Source of the DNA: Salminus brasiliensis
Lineage: Eukaryota; Chordata; Actinopteri; Characiformes; Bryconidae
Direction: 5' to 3'
DNA: 64,000 bases
NCBI RefSeq assembly: GCF_030463535.1
Contig: NC_132878.1
Span: forward strand, 25,648,925-25,712,924
Both the position numbers and the translations under genes were made by a program. Shown one piece after another: positions 21,086 through 33,389 of this stretch. Numbering within the stretch: position 1 is the first letter of the stretch; every line of letters begins with the position of its first letter. The notes beneath the pieces were generated by a model. The model made no database searches and was not told the DNA's origin. It saw nothing but the letters and a program-made list of their open reading frames with translations.

Positions 21086-21739
21086 TGAAATTAAGATCAC
21101 ATTATCTTAGGCACAGACCTCACAGATTCGCTTTTTGGGTCCAAAAATATAACCAGTGCTGCTAAATATGAGCTGAACTATCTCAAGCATGCACACATTT
21201 ATATTAAAATCCAAATCTATTGGTATAATAATAATTCATAATCTTAGTGTAGTATTTTTTTGTGTGAAAAGTGTGCATGTGGTTGTAGTGTTGAGGTTGT
21301 CTCTGCATTACACTGGCCCTGCAGGTCATTTCCAACCCATCAGCATCTTCAGCTGTTTCAATACTTGCCCCAGTGTCATGCTCCTGTTCAGTTTACTGCA
21401 ATACAGATTACTTAACTGGTAAGTTGTTCACCCAGAAGGGAATTCTTTGAGGGATATTTCTTTACAAATTATGGCACTTTTGTATTTTTGTATATATTAA
21501 TCTTTATATAGTTGACAGAATGACACATTTATCTGGACAGTAAGTCTTTATATGTTAAAAGAAGCATAATATATGCAGATAAAAAATCCATTCTGATTGT
21601 TGTCTGTGTGAATTCATTAGCTTAATCATTTCCAACACCCTCTTGGATGAGGACTAGTATTTTCATTCACAATTCAACACCTAACTGATCTAATCAGTCC
21701 TTCATTAAAGTAAATCAGATCAGATACTGGTGGATCCAA

Positions 21740-22090
21740 TACTTGGATCCAGTATCCAAGTACTGGGACACCTGCTCATTCTTTCTTCCAAACTCAAGGT
21801 TTTATTGCTTTTGTTGGAGTAACTATCTCTACTGTCCAGGGAAGGATATCTACTAGATTTTAGAGCATTGCAGTGAGGATTTGATTGCATTCAATTTAGT
21901 GAGGTTAGAATGCTGGATGATCACCACCTTGTCTCCTCTCCAACTCCCCAACCCATCCTAAAAGTATTGGATGGAGCAACATCATCTCAGAGAACACAGT
22001 TTTCTCCAGCACTGCTCCACAGTTCAATACAGAGGGTCTTTATGCCCCTCTAGTCCACACCTGGCATTAGGCATTAGGCCAATAGGTTCA
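21740..22090 (+). mobile_element. Short non-autonomous DNA element (family M1)
   Basis: Begins 'actgggacacctgctcatt' and contains 'tgttggagtaact.tctctactg' and 'ccctctagtccacacctgg'. The same family recurs, in either orientation, at about 23640-24015, 40430-40690, 56575-57000 and 62255-62680. The ends resemble Tc1/mariner-type 'tgtccatatagtg' termini. Confidence 0.6.
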
Positions 22091-22619
22091 AGATTTTCTG
22101 CTTCAGAGAGTGACTAAACAGGGACTAAACATGCTGTGCAATGGGTGCAACTTAAAGTAGCTGCATGTGTTTATTAATTAGGGGTGGCTCTAGTTGTCTG
22201 TGAGATACATCCTGTAATGCAGACGTCTAGACTGTTAAGCCCTTTATAGAAGCTGTGCGCTGGTGGGTTTGGACATGATATATACCCAGTGACACACAGG
22301 TCATTAATAAAATGAACAGATTGTACTGACTCCAATTACATATGTGCACACACATATGCACATACTTACACAGTGGTTTGATAATGAGAAGCACAGAACT
22401 GTGCAATGCAGGCGTTCTCCAGGGCCATGCTTGGGAAATAGTGATGAGGGGTTCCCATTCCAAAGTCTACAATAAGTATGTCTGCATTCCTAATTCAGTG
22501 GTCCTCAGCAAGCTAGTCTCAGTACTTATGTTCACAGTCTGGGGTCAAGCAGAAGGGCACACTAGGAGTAGCCCTAGCTGCCGAGGGATTATAGCTGACT
22601 TCACGCAATATGAACCCAT

Positions 22620-22668
22620 GGGATGGTGGTGGTGGTGTGGTGGGGGAGGGGTCAGATGGGGAGGTTGT
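22620..22668 (+). repeat. G-rich tract
   Basis: A GGTGGTGG run followed by GGGGGAGGGG and further G blocks, on the + strand. It has four G-blocks close enough to allow a quadruplex. There is no neighbouring gene. The stretches 21090-21740 and 22090-23050 show no gene. Confidence 0.5.
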
Positions 22669-23059
22669 TCCTTTTAAACACAGCATTTGAGGGCTTTCCT
22701 AGCACATTTGAATGAGAAAACACCTGTGATTCAAATAATAATTTTGAGAAAAATGACTGTGTATGAATCAAAAAACTTGACATCTATACTTTCACAAGTA
22801 GCTCTCAAATACTCAGCTTCAGAAATGATGCATCCATAAAATGCAGACATTTTTCATTCCATTCAGGCTGGAAAAGATTTTAATGCCATTGCACATTATA
22901 CAACAAAATTGAGGAGCAATCAAACAGTGCTTACACATATAATAAATAAAAATATTAAAATATATAAGTCTATCCAAAAACAGTAGTGCAGTCATGATAA
23001 TTTAACAAAATATACAGATTAAATTAAATACTGTCACAGTGAAATGAGTCCAGTGTTAG

Positions 23060-23580
23060 TTCTCGTATTGCATTGGGGTAAATGCTGTTATTACGTCTGT
23101 TAGTCCAGTCTGTGACCAGGCAAGTGCTTTCCTGATGGCAGCAGGTCAAACAGATAAAGTTGAGGGTGAGACCAGTGTTTTAGTATGTTTGATGCCCTGC
23201 TGAGGCAGCAGGAGATGAAAAGATCCTCCAGACTGGGCAGTGACAGCCGATGATCTTCTGTGCTGTGTTGATGACTCTCTGACAAGATCTCCTATCTGTC
23301 GCTGAGCAGCTACTGTACCATGTAGAGATGCAATATGTCAGCACACTCTTGATGGCGGAGCGATAGTAGGATACCAGCAGCTTCTCCAGGAGATTTTTCT
23401 CTGCCTTCTCTACTACTTCCATGGTGTTGGTGGTCCAGGAGAGATCTTTAGAGATGTGTGTTCCAAGGAATCTGAAAGAAGGGGCTCTTTCCACGAAGTC
23501 TCCGTTGATGAATAGTGGTGCAGGGTTGGTACACTTTTTAATGAAATCAATTATTTGTTCCTTTGTTCATCCCTGTAAGT
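23060..23580 (-). mobile_element. LINE RT C-terminal fragment (CR1/L2 group)
   Basis: The - strand frame 23494-23180 reads FRFLGTHISKDLSWTTNT, then SVLTYCISTWYSSCSATDRR and QRVINTAQKIIG. This is the post-palm region of non-LTR reverse transcriptases whose normal continuation is a PLFDLLPSG-type block, visible here in another frame near 23150. Frameshifts show it is dead. Confidence 0.8.
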
Positions 23581-23639
23581 CCAATTACACTTGTTTCATC
23601 CACAGACTTTCTAAAACTTACTTACTATACAAATGTATT

Positions 23640-24018
23640 GCCAATACAATAGGACTCACTGGAGTAGATAATAATAAAGCTATAGGAACCATGCCTTATG
23701 CTAGGCGTGGGCTAGAGGGGTACAAAGCCCCCCAGCATTGAGTTGTGAAACAGTGGAACTGTGTTCTCTGGAATAATGGTGCTCCATTCAATACTTGACG
23801 AGTTGGAGAGTTGGAGTGAGGTAGGGTGGTGATTATCCAACATCCTGACCTCACTAACAATCTTTATGCTGAATGCAATCAAATCTTTACAGCAATGCTC
23901 CAAAATGTAGTAGTGAGCTTTCCCTGGACAGTAGAGACAGTTACTCCAACAAAACCAGGATAAACTATTTTTCAGTACCCTTGATTGTCCCAATACTTTT
24001 GTCCATATAGTGTATTTA
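23640..24018 (-). mobile_element. Non-autonomous DNA element, family M1 (inverted)
   Basis: An inverted copy of the element at 21740. It has 'ctagaggggtacaaagccc', 'ccagcattgagttgtg', 'cagtagagacagttactcc' and ends 'cttttgtccatatagtg' at about 24012. Confidence 0.65.
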
Positions 24019-24019
24019 A

Positions 24020-27000
24020 ACATTGTCTCTCCCTTGTCATGACATAAATAATTGGAATAAATACATAACAAGACAACTATTATTAACAACTAACTATTAT
24101 TAACCCTTTAACAAAACACATAGTAATTTGGATGATGTAATGATTGTAGTTCCAACATTACAAGAACCCACATACATAGATCAGCTCCAACAAGAAAACC
24201 ACTGAAGTGGTAACATTGATTATTTTGTAACAGTAGCATCTGTCATATTAGGCAGCAAGTGGACAGTCAGTTTTGAAGGTCAATGAGTTGGAAGCAATAC
24301 AAGCTGTCAAAACGTTGACTAGGGTTGAATTGTAATGGTTAGATAACTGGGTCAGAACATATCTGAAACATCAAGCAGGTTCAGTACCCACCACAAGTGC
24401 TTCAAGACACACAATATTAGTATTTAGTGGTTCTAATGTTATGGCTGGTCAAAGCTACTTATTATTTTAAAATTTAACATTTTTGTTTATTTCATACACA
24501 AACACATTTTTTTAATATTTATGTATGTCTTAGAAACGACATAAAAATTTTAAGCTTAGGACTATCATCTAATGGATACTTTGAGAATGTACTTATATAC
24601 ACACATCTTCAAACCTACCTAAGTAAATTCTATCCGTTTCCCTATTTACACCTACACTTTCTAACACATTTTCCCAAAAAGGCCTCACTACCTCTATGTA
24701 ATACAGCTATAACAGTGTAGGGGTGTCTCATTTTGGGGTCACATTACAATCCTCAGCTCTTCCACAACTACTTTTATTATCGCTGTAATAGTGTTCACAC
24801 ACAGCTCCTTCTCCACCAGCCAGTACAACTTCTTATGTGCCTGACACTTCCAATACTGATGCCTGATTGGTTGTACATCCGGGGTGCCACATACCAGCCC
24901 AATTAGCATCTTTACTTTGATTTCAAAGCCTGCGTCCTGGGAAAACATATAGCCTGTTGGCATTTGGCTTGCTGAATAGTGAGAAATGTTTAACAAAAAT
25001 GTAATATGTATGTCCTTGAAAGTGAGAGCTGGTCAGACTGGTAGGCTGGAGGACCCTGGGCACCATTTTGTTTAGGCTTCAATGCGTGTAAACACCTGGC
25101 TCAACTGATTGAGTAATTTATTAATCCAAAACAATTAGTATGGAACAATGCTGGAGAAGTGGGCAGTCATTAACTTGGAGAGATACAATTAGGATTAACT
25201 AATAGGATTCATGAAGTACAGAGAATCTGAACATTATCAGAGTGTAGCTAAGAACTCCAGCAGGTCTGACTATAACAGCTTAACTCAAAGGAGAGAGTCA
25301 GATGGTAATACAGACATGGGAGCACCCAGAAACACTGGCATCCATCTGCTCAACCGTCTATAAATTTGAGTGATCACATGCATGTGGTAGTGCAGCACCA
25401 ATAATGTCAATGAACCCCTGGATTTGCAACCTTTATCTAACAATAAAGTTATAACAATAATTACAAAAAACTAAACTAAACGAATAAGTTTTCAGCCTAG
25501 ACTAGAATATTGAGACTGACTGATTCCTGAACATTATCTGAGCTTTATAAGAAAAGGCTCCTCCCACTGCTGGAGTCTTCTGGATTCTGGGAACTAGTAA
25601 GAAGCCGCCACCCTGCCATCTAAATAATTGTGATGGTCCATAATAGGAAATGAGATCTCACAGGTACTCAGGAGCAAGGCAGTTTAGAGCTTTATATGTC
25701 AATAGAAGAATTTTATAATCAAAACAGAATAAAATCAGATACTAAATATCATAATATTTTCTGTTCCATGGACAGCATTTTTGAAGTTACTAGGAAACAT
25801 TTTAAAAACAAATCAACAATATAAGGAATTAAACAACTATTTGTGTGCCATATGTTTTCGTTTGTTTCAAATAAACTGCTGTGATCAATACATTTTGGAT
25901 GTGTCCAATACAATACAAATTAATAGATATATATGCAACATTTTATTTAATTTCTTTTTAAATAATTGGTCAGAAGGTCACACAAACACTAAAAACATTA
26001 AATACATTACAATGTTTTGTTATTTGATGGATCAGGCTTCAAAGTGTTAGGACATAAGCCGTTAACAAGTAAAGTTTGCATTTGCATGATATTGTGGAAA
26101 TTGTAGTGGATTTAGGAGTATCACTGTGGTGCTGGTTGTTTTGTAGTTTCTTCACTGCTCCAGCTCTGCACCCTCTGCTATTCTCTCTGCCATGAGCGTA
26201 GAGAACGGCTAATTGTTTATTCTTGAAAATAAACATTATACAAGGATGGTTAGTGGGCAATGTTGAACAGTTGTACAGTGTGTCTGCGAAAACACATTGA
26301 ACATGTTGATGTTTACGCACTACATGTTGCATCAGCTACCTCTGGGGGACTATATGACACTTGAAACTTGCTCTACTGTCTGTTCAATATAAATAAAATT
26401 TTAAAAAAAAAACTTTTAAAGCATTTTGTTACTTCTTTGTCTGTTGTACCAAACTTGTACCATGGTTACCTTTTTTAAATGACCGGTTCCTTGAAAACAG
26501 AAAACATTGACTGCATGTGTGCTCACACTTCTGCATGTAACTCTATACATTATTTTAGTCAAGCTCTAATTTTAGTTTACCACTGGAGCAGGGTGTTACA
26601 TACAGAGCTCTGTGGTCAGTGCTCTCTATGCATGTTTCGCAGTGCTCTCTGTGTGACATCCGACATGCTTCAATGCAACACCATACCTACTCACACCACA
26701 AGAATCCCCAGAACATCACTTCACTCCTAAATCTCTCATGCTTATTCAAATGCCAAGAATATTATTAGCATACACAGCTTGCACATGTACCATTTTCACA
26801 GCCTTCTCAATGTGCTACCCTGCATGCTCACATATACATATTTTAGTCTTTATATACAGATTTTATGCAATTAAATTATTAAGCTCGACCCATACTTTAT
26901 TTCCACTTAATTTATCTTAAATAGTGTATGTGTGTGCACAAAGGCTAGCACGTGTTGGTATGTATAGTATTTATACTATTCTCACTCAACCTATCATTAA

Positions 27001-27310
27001 AGATACTTTCTGTGAAAGTTCTGATACTAATAGATGTTTCTGGGGGCTCGTCCGGGATCAGGCTTGGAAGCAGGATACAATTGTAGGTTTATTATCAAAG
27101 TCTATGGAGTGGGTTGCAGGGATTAACATAGATGGGACATTTATGACAAAGACATAAAAGGAAAGACAGAAAACCAAACAAGGCAAAAACTGATAAGTGC
27201 AAGAAAATAAAAGTACAGAAGACGTACAATACAAGTAAGGCTAACACAGTTATTTAAAACACTAAATAGGAACAAGAGCCACTTGGGCGTAATGGCAAGA
27301 GGGCTGAACC
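24020..27310. other. No gene recognised
   Basis: AT-rich sequence with only short frames that match nothing I know. About 25490-25740 contains phrases common in fish interspersed repeats ('gaaaaggctcctcccactgct', 'agcaaggcagtttagagctttatatgtcaatagaag'), probably an old LINE or DNA-element remnant. I see no coding exon here. Confidence 0.4.
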
Positions 27311-27324
27311 TTAGAGCAGACTTA

Positions 27325-27565
27325 TGTGTGAAATAAAGTGGCCAGTGAGTGGAACAACGTACATGTTTTTAATAAAGTGGCTAGTGAGTGGAAGTACAAA
27401 GTTTGTGTTTCTAATAAAGTGGCCAGTGAATGAATGCACAAGGTGGAAGTTTCTAATAAAATGACCAGTAAGTGGAACAACATAGGTGTTCCTAATGCAG
27501 TGGGCAGTGAGTGGAAGCACAACGTCTGTGTTTCTAATAAAGTGGCCAGTTAGTGGAAATACTTT
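27325..27565 (+). repeat. Minisatellite, about 45-bp units
   Basis: About five imperfect units of the 'ttctaataaagtggccagtg' type, each followed by 'agtggaa...' and a short variable part. Starts lie near 27335, 27370, 27411, 27455, 27490 and 27531. Frames on the - strand across it (THFIRNT-type repeats) are artefacts. Confidence 0.85.
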
Positions 27566-27569
27566 CACT

Positions 27570-28725
27570 TCTCTAGCCGTACTTTTCAATGTATATATCC
27601 TCCTCACTCCCTCTGCCTGTCTCTCTCTCCCCCTCCCTATGTTTCTCTTCCTCTCCGGGTTGTGTAAGTGTCCTTTCGTATCATGTGGCAGGAGTAATAG
27701 TGCTGGTGGCGTCGATACAGTCTAATTTAGGGAGAGAAGACCCCGCTCCCACATACACACCTAGTCCAAGTTAGACAGTGTTATGTAACGCTCACACACA
27801 GTTAAGATGCTGTGTCACACCCACGTGAGCAAAGCAGAAGTGTGAAAAAAAGCTAGAAAGTCTCCTGCTCCTAGTGACTGGTTTATAACTCAGTATTTAA
27901 ATGTATAGCCTCCACACTTGTCCTTCAGGACATTCTAAAGACAACCCTGACTTCCACCAACTGCAGCACTGCCTTTTCATTTCTCTGTCAGAATTCCGCA
28001 GAAAATGTTGTGTTCCACTGTTTTTTACTTGTGTTTCCTTTGATGATAAGCTGATTAGAAGACTTATGACGTGTTCGAGCAGGGAAAACACTTAACAATG
28101 TAAAACTTATCCTATAGATCCTATAGATTTTGCAAGCAGTGTGTTGCAGTAATCCGTACAGAACAATAAACAGACCCCACACACTCCATGGATAGTAATT
28201 GTTAGATCAGGTAAGTGGTTATTGGGGGAGGGGAGAGCGAGAGATTGAGAGAGAGAGGGTGAAATGTGGGTGGTGTGAATGTGTTGAGGGTGGGACAGTG
28301 ACTAATTTAGCAAGCAGCCTGTTAGACTGGGACAAGCAGAGAACAGCTGTGTGTTTGCGTTAGAGAGCATATCATTGATGTGTATCATTGCAGAAAACTT
28401 TAAAAGAGAAGGCACACACATTCTTGACATCTGTCACAATACAGCTTCAGGAAACATTTGCTTTTCAAAAGTTCTGTTGGTTCATCAGAATCCACTATGA
28501 ATTATTTGTCACTATGATGACTATTATTATTATTCAATATCTGAATTGTTTCCACTATCAATTTATGTATTAGCCACCACTTTTTACAATTCATTATTCA
28601 GTAACTATCATAAATTGGTAACTACTATAAATTATTCAATGACTATTACAAGTTATTCAGTAATGACTATGAATTATTCACTGTTTACTTTAAATAATTC
28701 AGTAACATAACTACTATGGATTATT
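27570..28725. other. No gene recognised
   Basis: Mixed-composition sequence with a pyrimidine-rich part (27600-27660) and a GA-rich part (28215-28262). The stretch 28570-28720 has several loose repeats of 'ctattataaattattcagta' type. No coding exon is visible. Confidence 0.4.
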
Positions 28726-28729
28726 CAAT

Positions 28730-28886
28730 ATGGGCGGTGGGTAGCCATTGCTGTGGCAACTGATGAGCAGAGAGGGTGAAGGGCTTTGCTTAAGGGCCCT
28801 GTGGTCCAGTGGCAGCTTGCTGAGCCTAGGCATCAAACCCACAACCCAGTCATCATTGCGCTAACCGCTGAGCCACCACTGCCCCA
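28730..28886 (-). mobile_element. tRNA-derived SINE (antisense)
   Basis: On the - strand it begins 'tggggcagtggtggctcag', with A box TGGCTCAGCGG and B-box-like 'gggtttgatgcc', then a body rich in 'gggcccttaagcaaagccc'. Same family as 58495-58761. Confidence 0.8.
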
Positions 28887-28889
28887 ACC

Positions 28890-30415
28890 ATAAATATTAC
28901 ACCTTATTCAATAAGTACCATGAATGAATCCAATTAGCTTTAATGAAGGTTTAATCATTTAACAGACCCTTAAAGTTAAAAGAATAGTTAGTTTAGCCTA
29001 TGTAAGTGTGTTACAGCATGGCACTATTTTTTGCTCAGAAAATATAAAGTGAAAATGGATCTGGCGTCTCACTAGGTTGTGAAAGTGAGTCGCCAGAGAA
29101 AGGTGAGCTGTGACAGGTGTGTTGGTTTGGTGTAGACTGAAGGTTTCCATGGCAGCTGCAGCAGTGCCAACTGGCCACCACTTTGCCTGGCATACCCCGA
29201 TTCCCTCCACCCACTTTTCCATCTCTCTCTCTTTCTCTCTCTAAATAGACTTCAGACAAAGAGCTAAACTCTGCAGCAAAATTGAAGTTGTCTGAAGGCT
29301 TGGGCATCTATAGGTTTTACACACCGTCCACATTTGAAGGATATCAGAAGAAATTGGTCTACAACTCTACAAATTAATTAGTTCTGTTAGTCTGAAGCTT
29401 GCCGTGTGTTCATGTTCTTGTAGCTGGTCATTTTTCCAGCAGCTTTTTTTTCCAACCACCAAATGGAGAGAGAAAGAAAAAACACTGTTCAAATTCACCA
29501 GCTGAAGCGTCTCCAGTCTTCAGCTTTGGGCTCCTCTGTATCTCTCTGACATGTTAATGTCTGGTTCATTGTCCTCCAGTAAAGAAACTGGAATGTCTTG
29601 TAGTGGGGAACAGGAACCCACCTCCACCCTCCAAGGAAGGGAAGCCTTTCCTATATGAATCAACCTGTATGAATCATCATGTAACATCTCCTTTCCAAAG
29701 TGCACACATTCACACACCACTGTGATCAGGGCCAGGTCTGGTGGCCCTAAATGACATCCCAACATACCTGAAGCAAGATCTGCTTGCAACAATGAACAAG
29801 TATAAATATATAATTTATATTTATCAAAAAAGGCTTAAAAAAGGTAAAGCAACAAACAGTATAACAACAGGTACAAAAAGATAATAGTATTATATTATCT
29901 TAATATTACAACTTACTTAATATTAATATTACAATAACAACCCTACCATCTATATGCCTCAGCAGCCATCCAAATTAATCAGACCAGGATGCGTTTCTGC
30001 AGTCTTTAACTGTCCAACTGTGGTGAGCCGGTGCCCACTGCACCCTTAGGTTTCTGTTTTCGACTGACAGAAGTGGAACTTAGGTGGCCCTCTGTTGATG
30101 TAGCCCTGCATGCATGCATTCTGAGATGTTTTTCTGATCACCACAACTGTACCACCTATCAGTCTGACCACCAGGCCCCCCACCATCGCCCATGCCAGAC
30201 CATGACCATGTTAACATGTTAAAACCTCAATGGACTCTTAACTATCTGCTCCTATTAATATTGCCACTATTAACTATCATTACTCTCATTACTCTTACCA
30301 TGACTATTTTAAGTTATACTACACCATGATTTTATATTATGATTATGGATATGTTGCACACCTGAGCAGTGCAACAGTATAGGTGGTTTGGTGACTTTTT
30401 GTCAATAATTTATAA
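28890..30415. other. No gene recognised
   Basis: Several short frames but no recognisable product. A CT-rich stretch lies at 29220-29245. The part from about 30010 on may be decayed LINE 3' region leading into the L2 end at 30420. Confidence 0.4.
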
Positions 30416-30417
30416 AT

Positions 30418-30645
30418 AGATCTGACCAAAGGAGGATTGGTCCCCCTTGTGAGTCTTGGTTCCTCCCAAGGTTTCTTCCTCCAGTCATGAGTGAGTTTTA
30501 CCTTGCCACTGTCACCGTTGCCCGCTCACTGGGTTTTTATATGATGTTGATTTCTTGTCTTTTACTAATTACTGATTATGTAAAGCTGCTTTGTGACAAC
30601 AACAGTTGTAAAAAGTGCTATACAAATACATTTGATTTGATTCGA
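30418..30645 (+). mobile_element. L2 LINE 3' end
   Basis: 'gaccaaaggaggattggtcc', 'gagtcttggttcctcccaag', 'taaagctgctttgtgacaac' and 'gctatacaaatacatttgat' follow the same order as the 3' UTR of the L2 copies at 7820-8074 and 14870-15121. Only the 3' end inserted or survives. Confidence 0.85.
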
Positions 30646-31233
30646 TACAGAGTGGTTATCCAAGTTACTGTAGCCTTTCTGTCAACTCCAACCATGGAAT
30701 GGATGTATTTTCTTTATTACACCATTTTAAGTGAACTTTTGAGACTGTTGGGCTAAATATTGCAGAAAGTTAGCAGCTCTAGAAATACTCAAACCAGCCG
30801 AGAACCAACAATCATCCTACACTCACAATTACTGAGATCACATTTCCCCCCTTTAACTGAAGCTGCTGGTCTGTATCTGCATGATGGTATTCATTGCACT
30901 GCTGCCATATGATTGGATAATTGCACAAATGAGTATGTGCACAGGTCTTCCTAAAAAACAGCTTGTTCGGTGCGAAACAACATGCATAATGTAAATAAAA
31001 TGAAAAGGTAACGCGCAGACGTGCACATGCATACACACTGGTGAAATCAGACGTGCTCCACGAACTTGCACACAGGATCATGTGATAAGCGGCAAGCAGA
31101 TTCTTTTTTCCATGGCCCTTGACTTGGCATGAGCACTGTTGCTATCCCTGGCATGCATGGCAAAAGTTTCACTCAGCCTTTTTAGCATGGGCCACCCCCT
31201 CCCACTCGCACAGCCCGCTGGACAGCTATGTAT

Positions 31234-31269
31234 GGGGAGGAGGAGGGGGGGATTTTAGGGAGAGGGGGA
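31234..31269 (+). promoter_or_regulatory. Potential G-quadruplex upstream of ckm
   Basis: Four or more G-blocks (GGGG, GGGGGGG, GGG, GGGGG) with loops of seven or fewer bases, about 150 bp before the ckm TATA box. Folding is inferred from the pattern only. An E-box CAGCTG follows at 31276-31281. Confidence 0.4.
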
Positions 31270-31418
31270 TGGCCACAGCTGCCAACCCTTCTAAGATGAC
31301 GGAAATGTAAATGTAGGGCCCTTACATAAGCTAAAACTGGGCATCAGAGACAGGCCTTGTCCAATCGCAATTCAACAGGCTCTAAAATGGACCAGCCAAT
31401 GGCTACAGGGGTTAGTGG

Positions 31419-31426
31419 TATATAAA
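31419..31426 (+). promoter_or_regulatory. ckm: ckm core promoter TATA box
   Basis: TATATAAA lies about 100 bp before a clean 5' splice site (gcacag/gtaaag, 31526/31527). An inverted CCAAT-like 'ccagccaatggc' is just upstream at about 31392. Transcription is expected to start near 31450. Confidence 0.75.
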
Positions 31427-31449
31427 GCCAGTCTGAACCTTTCTCCACT

Positions 31450-31526
31450 GGGTGACCCCTATTTCGGCTTTGGTGAACAGGAACTGATCCCAAGGACTGT
31501 TGCCTCTTTTGTTGTCCCGTGCACAG
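31450..31526 (+). other. ckm: ckm exon 1 (5' UTR)
   Basis: Short non-coding leader exon between the TATA-defined start and the GT donor at 31527. Vertebrate muscle creatine kinase genes typically have such an untranslated first exon followed by a long intron, as here (intron 31527-33373). The 5' boundary is inferred. Confidence 0.6.
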
Positions 31527-31979
31527 GTAAAGAACTCAAACAATTATAATGTATGACCCACATCCCTTGAGGGGAAGAAGACTGTTGCTGATTAGGTGAC
31601 CTAATGTAAAACCTAATGGAACCATAAGAAAAATAGCTAAGCTAGATCTTGCCAGTGCAATACAAAATCGCATTTAATTTTTTCAACTGATTACAGCCTA
31701 GCACATGTGTGCAATTGTTGATTGCTAAATGCATAGAGGCATATTGCTTTCTTAACAACTGAAGTGCTGCACACAAGCCATATCAGCCAGGAGGATATTA
31801 TTTTGCAGTAAATTGAATGATAAAAAAAAAGTTTATTCTAAAGAGGCTTTTAATAACACTTGGAGACACTGGATTCGACATCAGTGCTTTACACATTCAC
31901 TTTTGGGCACTGTTGGGAAGGCCAGGTCCACGGTTTGGTGCGCTGATAGTATACATCGCTGGTGACAAGCTCTCTGCTG

Positions 31980-32262
31980 GACAGTTGCAGATGACTTGCA
32001 GTCTGACTGGCAGGAACACTGTCATATGCAACTGTAAAAACGTAGATCTATTTTTATCAAGAGGACAAACCTCTGGTCTGGGATCAAGTATCTGCTGTCC
32101 ATCCAGCTGCTTTCAGATGCACGTAAAAGCCACAAAACCTGATCTTGAATCAGACAGCTGACAAATATAGACCCAGGAGACTTGCTTCGGCCACCATGGA
32201 CATGCCTCCATTTGGGACAGATTTCTCCCTGCAGCTATTTTTAATCTCTAGTCATATGCTGG
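31980..32262 (+). promoter_or_regulatory. ckm: Candidate muscle enhancer in ckm intron 1
   Basis: A cluster of CANNTG E-boxes: CAGTTG 31982, CAGATG 31988, CAGCTG 32104, CAGATG 32114, CAGCTG 32155 and CATATG near 32254. A MEF2 consensus, CTATTTTTAA, lies at 32235-32244. Mouse Ckm carries a known intron-1 enhancer using MEF2 and E-box sites, so the position fits. Activity is inferred. Confidence 0.45.
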
Positions 32263-33389
32263 TTGGATTGGAGACACTAGCGCCTGTCTGCTAGTGTCTC
32301 CAATGGAAGGACTGGAAACTTCTACTAGATACTAGATACACAGAGCTACGGAAAGTCAGAAATGTTAAACGTGAGGTTTCTGGCACTGCAAAGCTCTTGA
32401 TTTGATTGCTAGCAGGTAGAACTTTATTTTGGATTCTATATGTGAACTAAATTTGTTCTTGACTAGACAGTAATACACTAGTCAGTGCTTTAAAGCAGTC
32501 TACATGCAGTTATGTCACGCATGATGTAAGCAACCTGGCTGGTTGATTATGAGGAATCTGGGAACAAGCTGAAGACCAGGTATCCTCTAAAATGTTATAG
32601 CAATGACCTTGCGACTTGAAAATGAATGAAAATCTTCAGGCTACAGAATATGGAACAATGTGCCAGGCAATGTCTTTAGAAGCTTACAGGGAGTGCACTA
32701 GTATGCTAATTCAGCTCTTGAACACTATTGAACTATTTCTTCAGGTATTTTTAGTTAAACATTTGTGTCTAGGATTAATTGCATTCTGATGTGTTAGATG
32801 GAACACTTGCAAGGCTACGGTGAACATGCATGTGACTGGAATGGGTTGGAAGTAGTCTGGTGGGTGAATCTAAAGGTAATGTGAGGATGGTGGGGGCAGG
32901 GGAGCGGCACTTCAAAAATAGCCGACTCTGCATATCAAGCCTGGACTGACCCCTCCCTTTCCTAGCTGTATCAGACATATGATATAACAGCTGAGGTCCC
33001 AGAGTCCTGCGGGTCGCTAGGATTGCAAAGGACCTTAGACCTGTGTAATTTTCTGCAGCTGTTGGAGTGGCTGTCCTGCAGGCTTTTAAAATCTCGACTG
33101 CAGAAAAACACTACAAAAAATAGAACATTCAGTAGTATGTAGGTTTCCAACAAATGATCTGCATACATGAAGCTGAAATATGTTGTGGGAAAAGGTAAAA
33201 GACTTGTCAGTGTTGTCAGTGGATTCCTAGACTGGCCTGCCAGGCACTCTTCGAGTCGACTAAATCCTAGGTGACATAAATTTTTTCGAGCCCTCTACAT
33301 TTGTTCAAGGATCAAAGGATCAACTCTAATCATGTCTCCATCGCTCTCTTCCTCTCTCCAACTTTTCCTACAGTGTCAGAAACGCAATC

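Noticed and set aside
27311..27607. 98-codon frame with FIRNT repeats
   Set aside because: Translation of the 45-bp minisatellite; the repeat period explains the open frame.
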